Shown in pieces: positions 36,425 through 45,092 of a stretch of 64,000 bases of DNA (position 1 is its first letter; each line of letters begins with the position of its first letter). This stretch comes from Myxococcales bacterium. GTDB taxonomy: Bacteria; Myxococcota_A; Polyangia; JAAYKL01. The notes below the pieces were generated by a model. The model made no database searches and had not been told where the DNA came from. It worked only from the letters and a program-made list of their open reading frames with translations. Both the position numbers and the translations under genes were made by a program. The DNA lies in contig JAAYKL010000109.1 of NCBI GenBank assembly GCA_012522445.1, positions 1 to 64,000 of the forward strand, read 5' to 3'.

Positions 36425-38200
36425 ATGAACCGGTTGTTATATCGCCATACTGTCGCATTTTTGGTTGCCTTAATTTTGCTTTTTCCCATGCACTCCTTTG
36501 CCGCCGACAAGCCGCTGCTGCGATCCGGCCAAGGCATGTCGCACAGCCTTTTTGATCCCGCCGTAGATACCAAGGGGCATTTTACGATGGATGGCAGCGC
36601 CGTGCTGCCGCACCTGTCATTTTCTCTCGGGTTGATGCTCGACTTTGGTTTCAACAACTGGGTGTCGGTCGAGCAAGACGGCTTGTCCTACACGCACGAA
36701 AACGCCACCATTGAGGCATACAACAAAGCGGTCATTGAACGCTTGATCACGGCGCGTTTCATCTTCAACTTTGGCTTGCTCAACCGCTTGGCCGTCGGTT
36801 TGCAAATCCCCATCGTGGTACCCACCGGCACATTTTACCAAGTCATGCCGCAAAACACGGCGGCATCCATTTGGGAGGTCGAGGGGTCGCATTGGTCGAG
36901 CAAGGGCAGCTTTGGCGACATCGGATTGCACGTCAAAGCCAGCGTCTTTCGCTCGGACTGGCATCCGGTAGGCCTCGCGTTTATCGCCCAATACCTCATC
37001 CCGTCGGGCAAGTCCGAGTTTTTCAGCGGAGAACCCGGTGGCGGCGCCTTTGTCTTGAAGGCCATTTTCGACGCCGAACCCGCGCTCTGGTATCGCCTTG
37101 GTTTAAATGTGGGTGTGCGATTGCCGCTGGGTGCGAAAAAAGAGAACTACCACAACTGGAACGAAAGCTCGTTTCCCGCATCCTTTCCGCCACCGCCGGA
37201 GCTGTTGCTGTTTGAATATGGCCCCATGCTGTATTTCGGCCTCGGGCAGAGCTTCAACATTTGGGAAAACATTATGGACTTCGTCGTGGAGGTGTATGGC
37301 AACCACATGATCAACCGCATGAGCGATTTGCCCTATCTGTCGCTGGAGGCCAACGCGGGCTTTAAGGTGTTCATCGAAGAGAGCTCGTACTTAATGGCGG
37401 GCTATGCCCATGGCATTCCCACCGGGGCCACCGATTCCAACTACGGCTTTCAAAGCATGGAGCACCGCTTTTTTCTCGGCTTCTCCTACGAGCCGTCCAT
37501 TCCCATTCGCATCAAAGACACCGATATGGACCGCGATGGCGACGGCATTCCCGATCATTTGGACGATTGCCCCGATGAACCCGGTCCGCCCGAAAACAAT
37601 GGCTGCCCCGAAAGCGACATGGACGGCGACGGCGTTCCCGATCACCTCGACAAGTGTCCGCTGGTGCCCGGCGACCCTGCCAATCACGGCTGCCCCAAAG
37701 CGTTTGAAGCCAGCGCCGAGGCAGAGGTTGCGGAGGCCGATCCCCCGCCGCCGCCGCCCAGCGGAGACGTGGTGGTGGCCAACAGCTCGCTCATGATTCT
37801 CAAAAAGGTAAACTTTGAAACCGCTTCGGACAAAATTTTGCCCGAATCGTTTGGCATCCTCGACGAAGTGGCCAAGACCATCCAAGACAACCCGCAGCTC
37901 ACCGCCATCGAAGTACAGGGCCACGCCGACGAGCGCGGTTCGGACAATTACAACCTCGGCTTGACCAAGCGCCGTGCGGCGGCCGTGCGCAAATACCTCA
38001 TCGATAAAGGGGTGGATCGCGGTCTCCTGAAATCGCAGGGATATGGCGAGTACTGCCCGCTGGACCCGGCGAGCAACGAAGAAGCCTGGGAAAAGAACCG
38101 GCGCGTCGAATTCAAAATTGTCGAGATCAACGGCAAGCCCACGGGCGTCAAGTGCGGTTGTGCGGCCGCCGAAGCCCGCGGTGTGCGCTCCGCTTATTGA
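36425..38200 (+). CDS. OmpA-family outer-membrane protein with thrombospondin type 3 repeats
   Basis: A 591-residue envelope protein. The signal peptide covers residues 1-27 (cut after HSFA). Residues about 35-360 look like a beta-barrel (LLDFGFNNWVSVEQDG style strands, conserved LRSGQG start). Two Asp-rich TSP3 calcium-binding repeats lie at about 368-420 (DMDRDGDGIPDHLDDCPDEPG and a second copy). A Pro/Glu/Ala linker and an OmpA domain from about 455 follow (ALTS-type core IEVQGHADERGSDNYNLGLTKRRAAAV). The tail carries CGCAAAEARG. The OmpA part binds peptidoglycan; the barrel may be a surface or motility protein. Confidence 0.88.
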   Translation: MNRLLYRHTVAFLVALILLFPMHSFAADKPLLRSGQGMSHSLFDPAVDTKGHFTMDGSAVLPHLSFSLGLMLDFGFNNWVSVEQDGLSYTHENATIEAYNKAVIERLITARFIFNFGLLNRLAVGLQIPIVVPTGTFYQVMPQNTAASIWEVEGSHWSSKGSFGDIGLHVKASVFRSDWHPVGLAFIAQYLIPSGKSEFFSGEPGGGAFVLKAIFDAEPALWYRLGLNVGVRLPLGAKKENYHNWNESSFPASFPPPPELLLFEYGPMLYFGLGQSFNIWENIMDFVVEVYGNHMINRMSDLPYLSLEANAGFKVFIEESSYLMAGYAHGIPTGATDSNYGFQSMEHRFFLGFSYEPSIPIRIKDTDMDRDGDGIPDHLDDCPDEPGPPENNGCPESDMDGDGVPDHLDKCPLVPGDPANHGCPKAFEASAEAEVAEADPPPPPPSGDVVVANSSLMILKKVNFETASDKILPESFGILDEVAKTIQDNPQLTAIEVQGHADERGSDNYNLGLTKRRAAAVRKYLIDKGVDRGLLKSQGYGEYCPLDPASNEEAWEKNRRVEFKIVEINGKPTGVKCGCAAAEARGVRSAY

Positions 38201-38225
38201 GCGTCCCCCACCCCTCCCACTCGTT

Positions 38226-39614
38226 TCACGTCTCGTTTTTTTCCCGCATGTCTTTTTTGCCGAGCCTCGCCAGGCGGCGTTCGCTGGCTTCCTCGCCTTC
38301 GGCTTCCTGCGCGGACCGGGCGTGGACGATGGCCTGTGCGTAATCTTTGAGGCGGTGTTCAAAGTCTTTGGCCAGGGCCAGGTGGGCCGCCGCGTCGTCG
38401 GGATAACGCGCGACCAGGTTTTGCCAGGCTTGATGGGCGGTGTCAGCGTCGCCGCTTCTGCGGGCTTGCCGCGCCAATAGGTGCCACGCGACCTGGCGTT
38501 CGTCGGCGTCGTCTGCGACTTCGGCCCGGTGCAAGTGGGCAAAGCCCCGGGCGCTGTGTCCCGCGTGAAAGGCCGACTGGGCCAACCCCAGGTTGTCGGC
38601 GGCGTGGGCCACGGCCTCGGGATCGTTGTACATATTTTCCAATACGCCCCCGAGCGCTGCCAGGGCGATCAGGTCGAGCGCATTGTGTTCGAAGACGCGC
38701 ACCATATCGGCGGCCTCACCCGTGCGCAGGTAGTGGGCGTACACCGCGGGAATTTGGGCGCCGGGGATGTCGCCTTGTCGGCGGAAACCCAAGATGACGT
38801 CTTCGAGGTTGTTGAGGCTGCGATTGGCCAAGCGACGCGAGAAGATGCGGCGGGCCACGTGCAGCAAATCGACGTGCGGCAGTTTCACCCCGGGATTGGG
38901 GGCGCGGTTGAGGATGCAGCGCGTATTGATGAGGGGCAAATCGAAGGCCCGGCCGTTAAAGGAAACCAGGTGCGTGGCGCGGGCCATGTGGTGGCGCAGG
39001 CGTTCGAGTTGGGCGGGCTCTTCGCTGGGATCGCGACAAAATATCTGCTCGACGACAAAGGTGCGCGATGCGGTAAACCAAGCGACGCCGATGAGGAAGG
39101 GCAAGGTGCCTGTGCCGCCGGAGAGTCCGGTGGTTTCGGTGTCGATAAACAGGGCGCCTTCGGGGGATAAATCGGCGATGCGCGCATCGCGACACAGGGT
39201 GGCCAGGCCGTGGCCCGTGGTTAAAAAGGTGTGAATGGGGACGTCGCCATGGTGGTGTCCCGCATCAAAATGCGGCTGGTGGCACCAGACTTCGCCCATG
39301 GCGGTGTCGATGACCTCGCCGGGAAGCGCGGTGTCGACCGATGGTGTCCGGGGCGGCGCCTCGGCGGTGTCGGTGTTGCGCGGGGGTGACTCCGGTGATG
39401 TGGCGTGCGGCTGGGTGCGGGCTTCAATGCGCTTCATGCGCTGGCGCAGCTCCGCGATCAAGCTCGTTTTGTCCACCGGTGTGGTCGGTGCGTCTGCGCC
39501 CCCGGCCCCGGAGAGCGTTTCGGTGGCATCGCCGAGGGTTTGATTTGCCTCCGGTGTTGCGGTCGTGTCGGGGGTGGTGCGCCGCTTGAGCCGGGATTGC
39601 AGTTTAGTCGCCAT
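38226..39614 (-). CDS. mrfB: MrfB/YprB-like DEDD exonuclease with TPR-like tail
   Basis: A 462-residue protein matching YprB-type RNase H fold nucleases. After a Thr/Pro-rich linker (residues 15-100) the nuclease domain lies at about 170-330: FIDTETTGLSGGTGT (first Asp and Glu), THLVSFNGRAFDLP, and EHNALDLIALAAL with the late Asp. Helix pairs like TPR follow (DADTAHQAWQNLVARYPDD). In Bacillus MrfB works with the MrfA helicase to remove mitomycin adducts. The ATG at 39614 overlaps the end of the mrfA-like gene by 11 bases, which supports joint function. It is the last gene of the operon. Confidence 0.87.
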   Translation of the reverse strand: MATKLQSRLKRRTTPDTTATPEANQTLGDATETLSGAGGADAPTTPVDKTSLIAELRQRMKRIEARTQPHATSPESPPRNTDTAEAPPRTPSVDTALPGEVIDTAMGEVWCHQPHFDAGHHHGDVPIHTFLTTGHGLATLCRDARIADLSPEGALFIDTETTGLSGGTGTLPFLIGVAWFTASRTFVVEQIFCRDPSEEPAQLERLRHHMARATHLVSFNGRAFDLPLINTRCILNRAPNPGVKLPHVDLLHVARRIFSRRLANRSLNNLEDVILGFRRQGDIPGAQIPAVYAHYLRTGEAADMVRVFEHNALDLIALAALGGVLENMYNDPEAVAHAADNLGLAQSAFHAGHSARGFAHLHRAEVADDADERQVAWHLLARQARRSGDADTAHQAWQNLVARYPDDAAAHLALAKDFEHRLKDYAQAIVHARSAQEAEGEEASERRLARLGKKDMREKNET

Positions 39615-41970
39615 GCACCACCACCAAGTGCGCCGCGATGCGCGCCGCGATGTCTTTGAGGTTGTGGTGGGCGGGCACGGGCAGCGGGCCGATGCACGCG
39701 GGACAGCCGTCGGGGCACGGACAACCCCGGATGAGGGTTTGGGCATCGGAGAACAGGAGCGAGATGGACGCAAAGGCGCGTTCCATCAGACCGGCGCCGC
39801 CTTCGTGGGTGTCGTAGAGGTACAGGGTAACCGGTGGCGGTGTGGGCGAGGCTGTGGCATCCGGGTCGAGGGCTGCGGTTTCGGCATGGATGGCGTCGGG
39901 CGCATCGAGATGTGGCCCTTGCAGCAGCGTGGCGATGTCGCGCGGATCGGCCATGAGCCGCAGGGCCGTCACTTGGTGCAGGGCGTGTCGCAGGCCATCT
40001 AGGGCTAGGGGCGTAATGTCGGGAGGCCAATCGCGCAACGCGTGCTCGTGCAGTTGCACCCAGACCGCTTCGGTTTCCATTTGCAATGGCGGCAAGGAGA
40101 CCTCGTCGTAGCCGAGGTTTTCGTGGGTGCGGAATTTGATTTTTTTACACCCTACCACGTTTTCGACCACGCTGACGTCACCGATGAAAATGGTGCCGCC
40201 GGGCCCGTCGGTGGTGGCGTGCGTCGCCAGCGGTGCGATGCGGCTCTGGGCCACGGCTGTGGTGTAGTAAACGGGTGGCACCGGAGAGACCCAAGCCTTG
40301 CTCGCGGCGGGATCAAAGCGCTGCACCTCAAACGTTTCGCCCTCGTGTTGGTAAATGGCGTGGTCGAAGAGCTCGAAATGGGCGGCGCGCCAGGCCACTT
40401 CGGCCAAGGGCTCACCGCTCTCTTGTTGCACCACCACCACGGGATTGCCCACGTCGCGCAAGCTCACCTGGGCCGCCGGATATGCGCTGCCGATGTAGTG
40501 ATAGCGACCGTTGCGCAACACCAAATCGGATTCGGCGGTGAGGCAGGAGAGGGCGGCGTCGGTGTCTTCAATGCCCAAGGTGCCGAAGCGATCGGTGGTG
40601 GCAAAGGGAAGCTCGAAGGCAGCACAGCGCAGGTGGGCGAGCAAGATGGTGACATTGTCGGGTTGCACCAGGGCGACCTCGGGGGTGCTGTGCAACAGAT
40701 AGGCGGGCTCGCGGGCCAGGAATTGATCGAGGGGCGCGTTGCCGGCGATGAGCACCGCCAGGGACGGGGACTGGCGTCTTCCGGCACGTCCGGCGCGTTG
40801 GTGGGTGGCGGCGATGGTGCCGGGGTAGCCGCACAACAGCACGGCGTCTAGCGCGCCCACATCGATGCCCAGCTCCAGGGCGTTGGTGGCCACCACCGCG
40901 TCGACGTCGCCCTGCTGCAGAGCGGTTTCGATTTCGCGTCGCAACAGGGGGAGATAACCGCCGCGATAGCCGCGGATGCGCCCGGGATCGCCGCCGTTTT
41001 GCCGCACTTTGTCGCGCAGGTATCGCAGCACAATTTCGACGCCGCGCCGCGTTTGGCAAAAGATGAGCGAGGTGACGCCGGCCAACACCAGGTCGGCCCC
41101 CATGCGTGCGGCGATGCGGTGTGCCGAAGCGCGGATGCCCATCACGGGGTCGACGACGGGCGGGTTGAAGAGCACGAAAGTGCGCGTGCCAGTGGGCGCG
41201 GTGCTTTTGTCGATTAAGGTGGTGGGTGCGCCGAAGAGCGCCTCGCCGAGTTCGCCGGGATTGCCGATGGTGGCGGAGCAGCCAATGAAGATCGGCCGGG
41301 CGTTGTAAAACCCGCAGACGCGTTGCAATCGCCGCACCACATTGGCCACATGGGAACCGAAAATGCCGCGATAGGTGTGCATTTCGTCGACCACCACGTG
41401 GGTGAGGCCCGCCCAAAACTGCGCCCACGCCGTGTGATGGGGCAAGATGCCGGTGTGGAGCATGTCCGGATTGGTGATGATGATATGGGCTTCGGTGCGC
41501 GCCTTGCGCCGGACATCGCCCGGGGTGTCGCCATCGTAGACCACGGTTTTGAGATCGGCGCCGCATAGATCGATGAAGCGCCGTATGGTGCTCTCTTGGT
41601 CGCGGGCCAAGGCCTTGGTGGGAAAGAGCAGCAGCGCCCTGGCCGAGGGCCGGGATAACAGGCGCGCGACAATGGGCACGATGTAGGCCAGGGATTTTCC
41701 CGAAGCCGTGGGGGTGGCGATGACCGTGGCACGCCCAGCGGCAATGCTGTTCCAGGCATCCACCTGGTGTTGCCACGGAGAGGTGATGCCCAAAGACGTC
41801 ATCGCTTGCAAAATGGGGATGTCGATCCACTCGGGGAAGCGTGCGGTTTGGCCCGGGGTGGGGTTGGTGGTTTCTTGGGCGCAAAAATCGCCGGAAATGC
41901 CGCCGGCGCGCCAATGGGCGACAACGGTATAAATGTCGTCGCTCGTCGCGTTGCCCGTACGGCGCGTCAC
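39604..41970 (-). CDS. mrfA: MrfA/YprA-like DEAH helicase with DUF1998 zinc motif
   Basis: A 788-residue SF2 helicase. Motif I is ATPTASGKSLAY (near residue 85), motif II DEMH, motif III SATIGNP, and motif VI QRAGRAGRR. The C-terminal DUF1998-type region ends in GCPCPDGCPACIGP, the C-x-C-x3-C-x2-C motif that binds metal in Bacillus MrfA. The GTG start at 41970 overlaps the upstream TGA (GTGA). A longer frame upstream is ruled out by that coupling. Bacillus MrfAB excises mitomycin C damage independently of UvrABC; that role here is inferred. Confidence 0.92.
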   Translation of the reverse strand: MTRRTGNATSDDIYTVVAHWRAGGISGDFCAQETTNPTPGQTARFPEWIDIPILQAMTSLGITSPWQHQVDAWNSIAAGRATVIATPTASGKSLAYIVPIVARLLSRPSARALLLFPTKALARDQESTIRRFIDLCGADLKTVVYDGDTPGDVRRKARTEAHIIITNPDMLHTGILPHHTAWAQFWAGLTHVVVDEMHTYRGIFGSHVANVVRRLQRVCGFYNARPIFIGCSATIGNPGELGEALFGAPTTLIDKSTAPTGTRTFVLFNPPVVDPVMGIRASAHRIAARMGADLVLAGVTSLIFCQTRRGVEIVLRYLRDKVRQNGGDPGRIRGYRGGYLPLLRREIETALQQGDVDAVVATNALELGIDVGALDAVLLCGYPGTIAATHQRAGRAGRRQSPSLAVLIAGNAPLDQFLAREPAYLLHSTPEVALVQPDNVTILLAHLRCAAFELPFATTDRFGTLGIEDTDAALSCLTAESDLVLRNGRYHYIGSAYPAAQVSLRDVGNPVVVVQQESGEPLAEVAWRAAHFELFDHAIYQHEGETFEVQRFDPAASKAWVSPVPPVYYTTAVAQSRIAPLATHATTDGPGGTIFIGDVSVVENVVGCKKIKFRTHENLGYDEVSLPPLQMETEAVWVQLHEHALRDWPPDITPLALDGLRHALHQVTALRLMADPRDIATLLQGPHLDAPDAIHAETAALDPDATASPTPPPVTLYLYDTHEGGAGLMERAFASISLLFSDAQTLIRGCPCPDGCPACIGPLPVPAHHNLKDIAARIAAHLVVVHGD

Positions 41971-43241
41971 CCCACGATGCCGTCCTGAATCAATTTGGCG
42001 ATGATGCGGCATGTTTCGAAGCGCGGCAGACCCGAGATGTCGATGACGTCTTCGAAGGAGCTCATGCCATCAAAGCGGGAGAGGACAAAGCCCGTGGTGG
42101 GATCGAGATTGCGCCACATGAGCTCGTTGGCCGGGACCAAGAGCTTGGGGATGCGCGTCATGTCGCCAATGCGCGATTCGTACATGCGCAGCAGGGTTTC
42201 GCGGCATGTCTCGCGGTAGTTGAGCATTTCGATGTTGTCGGGATCGTCTTTTAAAATTTCGTTGGCGAGGTCTAGGGCGCCTGAAAAATCGCCGAGATTG
42301 TACTTGGCCTTGAGCTGTTCGCGAGGGGAGGGCGGCGGCAGGGAAATGGCGATATCCCGGTCATCGTCATCTGCTTCGGGGATGAGCTCTAGGGGCGCAT
42401 CGTCGCCGCGGTAATCGGCGGGCAGATCGATGATGGCGTTTAAATCGGGTGCGGGCGGTGGGATGGAGGCGATGGAGATGCGTGCGCCGCACACGTCGAC
42501 GGTGTGGTCGTGGCGTTTTTGGTCTTGTTGTTCCTGCAGTGTGGTCAGCGCTTCTTGTAGGGCGGCGGTATCGTCGTAGTTGTGCAAGGGCGTCTGCCGC
42601 GTGTCGTCTTCTTCGCGGATGGCGCGATAGGCGGGGTCGGAGGTTTCGATCTCCACCGTGGGCCGCTCATCGGCGATGTCGATTTCGCGCGTGGGCCGTA
42701 TGTAGGCGTCATCGTCGGCGGCAATGGGTGCGGGTGCCCGGGACTGGAGGGCGAAGGGCGCCGGGTCGGTTTGGGTTCGCTTGGCGGGCCTGGGCGGAAA
42801 GCCCATGTTCGGTGGCGCCACCAGTGGCGTCGGTGTTTGGCGGAGTAAGGGTATGCCGGAAACCGTGGCGCGTACGCTGCGCACTTTGAGCGCTTCACTG
42901 CGAAAGGCTTCCGCTTCTCGCGGTGGCTCCGCGGCGTTCTTGGTGGCGATCTCGCGGGTGATGTCCTCGGTGCGACCCTTGCGGGGCTTGGTCGACTCAA
43001 TGACGATGACGGGTTGCGCGGCATCGTTTGGCGTGGATGGCGATGGTGTGAGGCTGGGATCGGTTACGGGGGACTTGGGCGCTTCGGAGTGCATCACCTC
43101 AATGGTGGCGCCGCGGATATCGCCCGGCGGCAATTCCCAGACATCGTCGACCTCGTCGATGAGGCCCGCATCTGCCAGGATTTTTGCCCAGCGACTGCTT
43201 TTGTCCGAATCCGACATTTCGTTTGTTGCCACTGGCGGCAT
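41967..43241 (-). CDS. TPR-like protein of the Hsp70 operon, 424 residues
   Basis: No named family. The first 35 residues form a helix with WAKILADAGLIDEVDDVW, then a long Pro/Thr/Glu-rich linker (about 50-310). One TPR-like pair lies near residue 320-350 (LKAKYNLGDFSGALDLANEIL). A C-terminal module of about 45 residues (about 378-424) has the pattern FVLSRFDGMSS ... DISGLPR ... LIQDGIV, similar to a module in the J-TPR protein. The ATG at 43241 overlaps the Hsp70 stop (TAATG). It could adapt Hsp70 to clients. Confidence 0.72.
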   Translation of the reverse strand: MPPVATNEMSDSDKSSRWAKILADAGLIDEVDDVWELPPGDIRGATIEVMHSEAPKSPVTDPSLTPSPSTPNDAAQPVIVIESTKPRKGRTEDITREIATKNAAEPPREAEAFRSEALKVRSVRATVSGIPLLRQTPTPLVAPPNMGFPPRPAKRTQTDPAPFALQSRAPAPIAADDDAYIRPTREIDIADERPTVEIETSDPAYRAIREEDDTRQTPLHNYDDTAALQEALTTLQEQQDQKRHDHTVDVCGARISIASIPPPAPDLNAIIDLPADYRGDDAPLELIPEADDDDRDIAISLPPPSPREQLKAKYNLGDFSGALDLANEILKDDPDNIEMLNYRETCRETLLRMYESRIGDMTRIPKLLVPANELMWRNLDPTTGFVLSRFDGMSSFEDVIDISGLPRFETCRIIAKLIQDGIVG

Positions 43242-45064
43242 TAGGCCCGCGCCAGCACCCCCTTAAAGATTTTTTGTGTGCGTTTTAACGCCTCTAGGTG
43301 TTCGTTTAGTTTTGCGGCGTCGCGCTGATCGATGGATTGCTGCGCATTGTCGAGCAAATCCCGGGCCTTGGCGAGCGCCTCGCGACCAAACTCCGAGTTG
43401 CCAACGGTTTGTTCGGCCTTGTGAAAGGAGCGGTCGATTTCGCGCATAATGCGCTCGGCCTCTTGGCGCATGGCGTCAAACTCCTCGGAGGCGCGCCGAT
43501 CGAGCATGTACTCCTGGTTGTCGTTCGCCATGTTGAGGATTTCTTCTTCGGTGAGTCCGGATGACGCCGTGACGGTGATGGATTGCTTCAGCCCCGTTTC
43601 GAGGTCTTTGGCCGACACGCTGACAATGCCGTCGGCGTTGATGTCAAAGCTCACTTCGACTTCGACTTGCTCCTTGGGTGCGTTGCGCAAACCCGTGAGT
43701 ACGAATTCGCCCAGGAGCTCGTTTTTTTCGGCGCGTTCGTTTTCGCCTTGGAACACCAAGATTTTCACGGCGGTTTGGTTGTCGCGCACCGTGGTGAAAA
43801 TTTTAGAACGGGAGGTGGGCACCGTTGAGTTTTGCGGGATGAGCTCTTCGAAGAGTCCGCCCGCAATCATAATGCCCAGGGTGTGGGGCGTTACGTCGAG
43901 CAGCAGCATCTCGCTGCGGTCATCGATGAGCGCCGTGGCTTGGATGGCGGCGCCCAGGGCAACGACTTCGTCGGGATGGACGCCCTTGCAGGGTTCGCGG
44001 CCAAAGTATTCGGCCACCGAGCGCTGCACCAGCGGAACGCGGGTCATGCCGCCCACCAGAATGACATCTTCGACGTCGGAGACTTCGAGGCCCGCTTCTT
44101 GGATGGTCGCCCGGCAGATCTCCATGGTGCGCTGCACCAGGTCGAAGCAGAGCTCTTCCATGGTTTCGCGGCGCAACATGCGCTGCAGGTGCAGGGCTTC
44201 GTTTTGGCCCACCGAGATGATGAACGGCAGGTTGATTTCGGCTTCCAGTTGGGTGGAGAGTTCGATTTTGGCCTTTTCGGCGGCATCTTTCAGGCGCTGC
44301 AGGGCCATGCGGTCCTGGCGCAGATCGACGCCGTGTTCGTCCAAGAAGCCCTGGACGAGCCAGTCCATGATGCGCGTGTCAAAGTCTTCGCCGCCCAAGA
44401 ATGTATCGCCCGCAGTGGAGATGACTTTGAAGACTTCGTCGGAGCTGATCTCGAGAACGGAGATGTCGAACGTGCCGCCGCCCAAGTCGTAGACGGCCAC
44501 GGTGCGGTCGATTTTTTTGCCAAACCCATAGGCCAGTGCGGCTGCGGTGGGTTCGTTGATGATGCGAATGATTTCGACGCCGGCGATGGTGCCGCTGTCG
44601 CGCGTGGCTTGCCGTTGGTTGTCGTTGAAATAGGCCGGCACCGTCACCACGGCCTTGGCCACCGGTTCGCCCAGGTAATCTTCGGCGATGATTTTCATCT
44701 CCTGCAGAATCATCGCGGAGATTTCGGGCAACGAGTACAGCTTGCCGCGCAGATCGATGCGGGTATCGCTGTGCGGGCCCTCGATCACTCGGTAGGGTGC
44801 GGTGTCGCGAGCGGCCTCTACCGGCGGAGAGTTCCATTGGCGCCCGATGAGCCGCTTGGCGGCATACACGGTATTTTCGGCATTGGTAATGGCTTGGCGC
44901 TTGGCGATGTGCCCGACCAACCGTTTGTCGGCTTCTGTTACAGCGACCATGGAAGGGGTGGTTTTGTAACCGCCCCGGTTGGGAATTACCGATGGGGTGT
45001 CGCCCTCCACCACAGCCACACAAGAATTGGTGGTGCCCAGGTCAATACCGATCACTCTTTCCAT
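43241..45064 (-). CDS. dnaK: Hsp70 chaperone, DnaK family (short C-terminus)
   Basis: A 607-residue Hsp70. The ATPase domain starts GIDLGTTNSCVAVVEG and contains AVVTVPAYFNDNQRQAT, YDLGGGTFDISVLE and VGGMTRVPLVQ. The linker region reads LLDVTPHTLGIMIAGG instead of the usual VTPLSLGIET-x-GG. The substrate domain is complete up to the lid, but the disordered tail of 25-30 residues found in main DnaK proteins is missing. Start 45064 has AGAGGA upstream. It lies 28 bases after a J-domain protein gene, without grpE. It may be a specialised paralogue; the housekeeping dnaK-grpE may be elsewhere. Confidence 0.93.
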   Translation of the reverse strand: MERVIGIDLGTTNSCVAVVEGDTPSVIPNRGGYKTTPSMVAVTEADKRLVGHIAKRQAITNAENTVYAAKRLIGRQWNSPPVEAARDTAPYRVIEGPHSDTRIDLRGKLYSLPEISAMILQEMKIIAEDYLGEPVAKAVVTVPAYFNDNQRQATRDSGTIAGVEIIRIINEPTAAALAYGFGKKIDRTVAVYDLGGGTFDISVLEISSDEVFKVISTAGDTFLGGEDFDTRIMDWLVQGFLDEHGVDLRQDRMALQRLKDAAEKAKIELSTQLEAEINLPFIISVGQNEALHLQRMLRRETMEELCFDLVQRTMEICRATIQEAGLEVSDVEDVILVGGMTRVPLVQRSVAEYFGREPCKGVHPDEVVALGAAIQATALIDDRSEMLLLDVTPHTLGIMIAGGLFEELIPQNSTVPTSRSKIFTTVRDNQTAVKILVFQGENERAEKNELLGEFVLTGLRNAPKEQVEVEVSFDINADGIVSVSAKDLETGLKQSITVTASSGLTEEEILNMANDNQEYMLDRRASEEFDAMRQEAERIMREIDRSFHKAEQTVGNSEFGREALAKARDLLDNAQQSIDQRDAAKLNEHLEALKRTQKIFKGVLARA

Positions 45065-45092
45065 GCGCAATCCTCTTTCTTTCGCATTCAAT

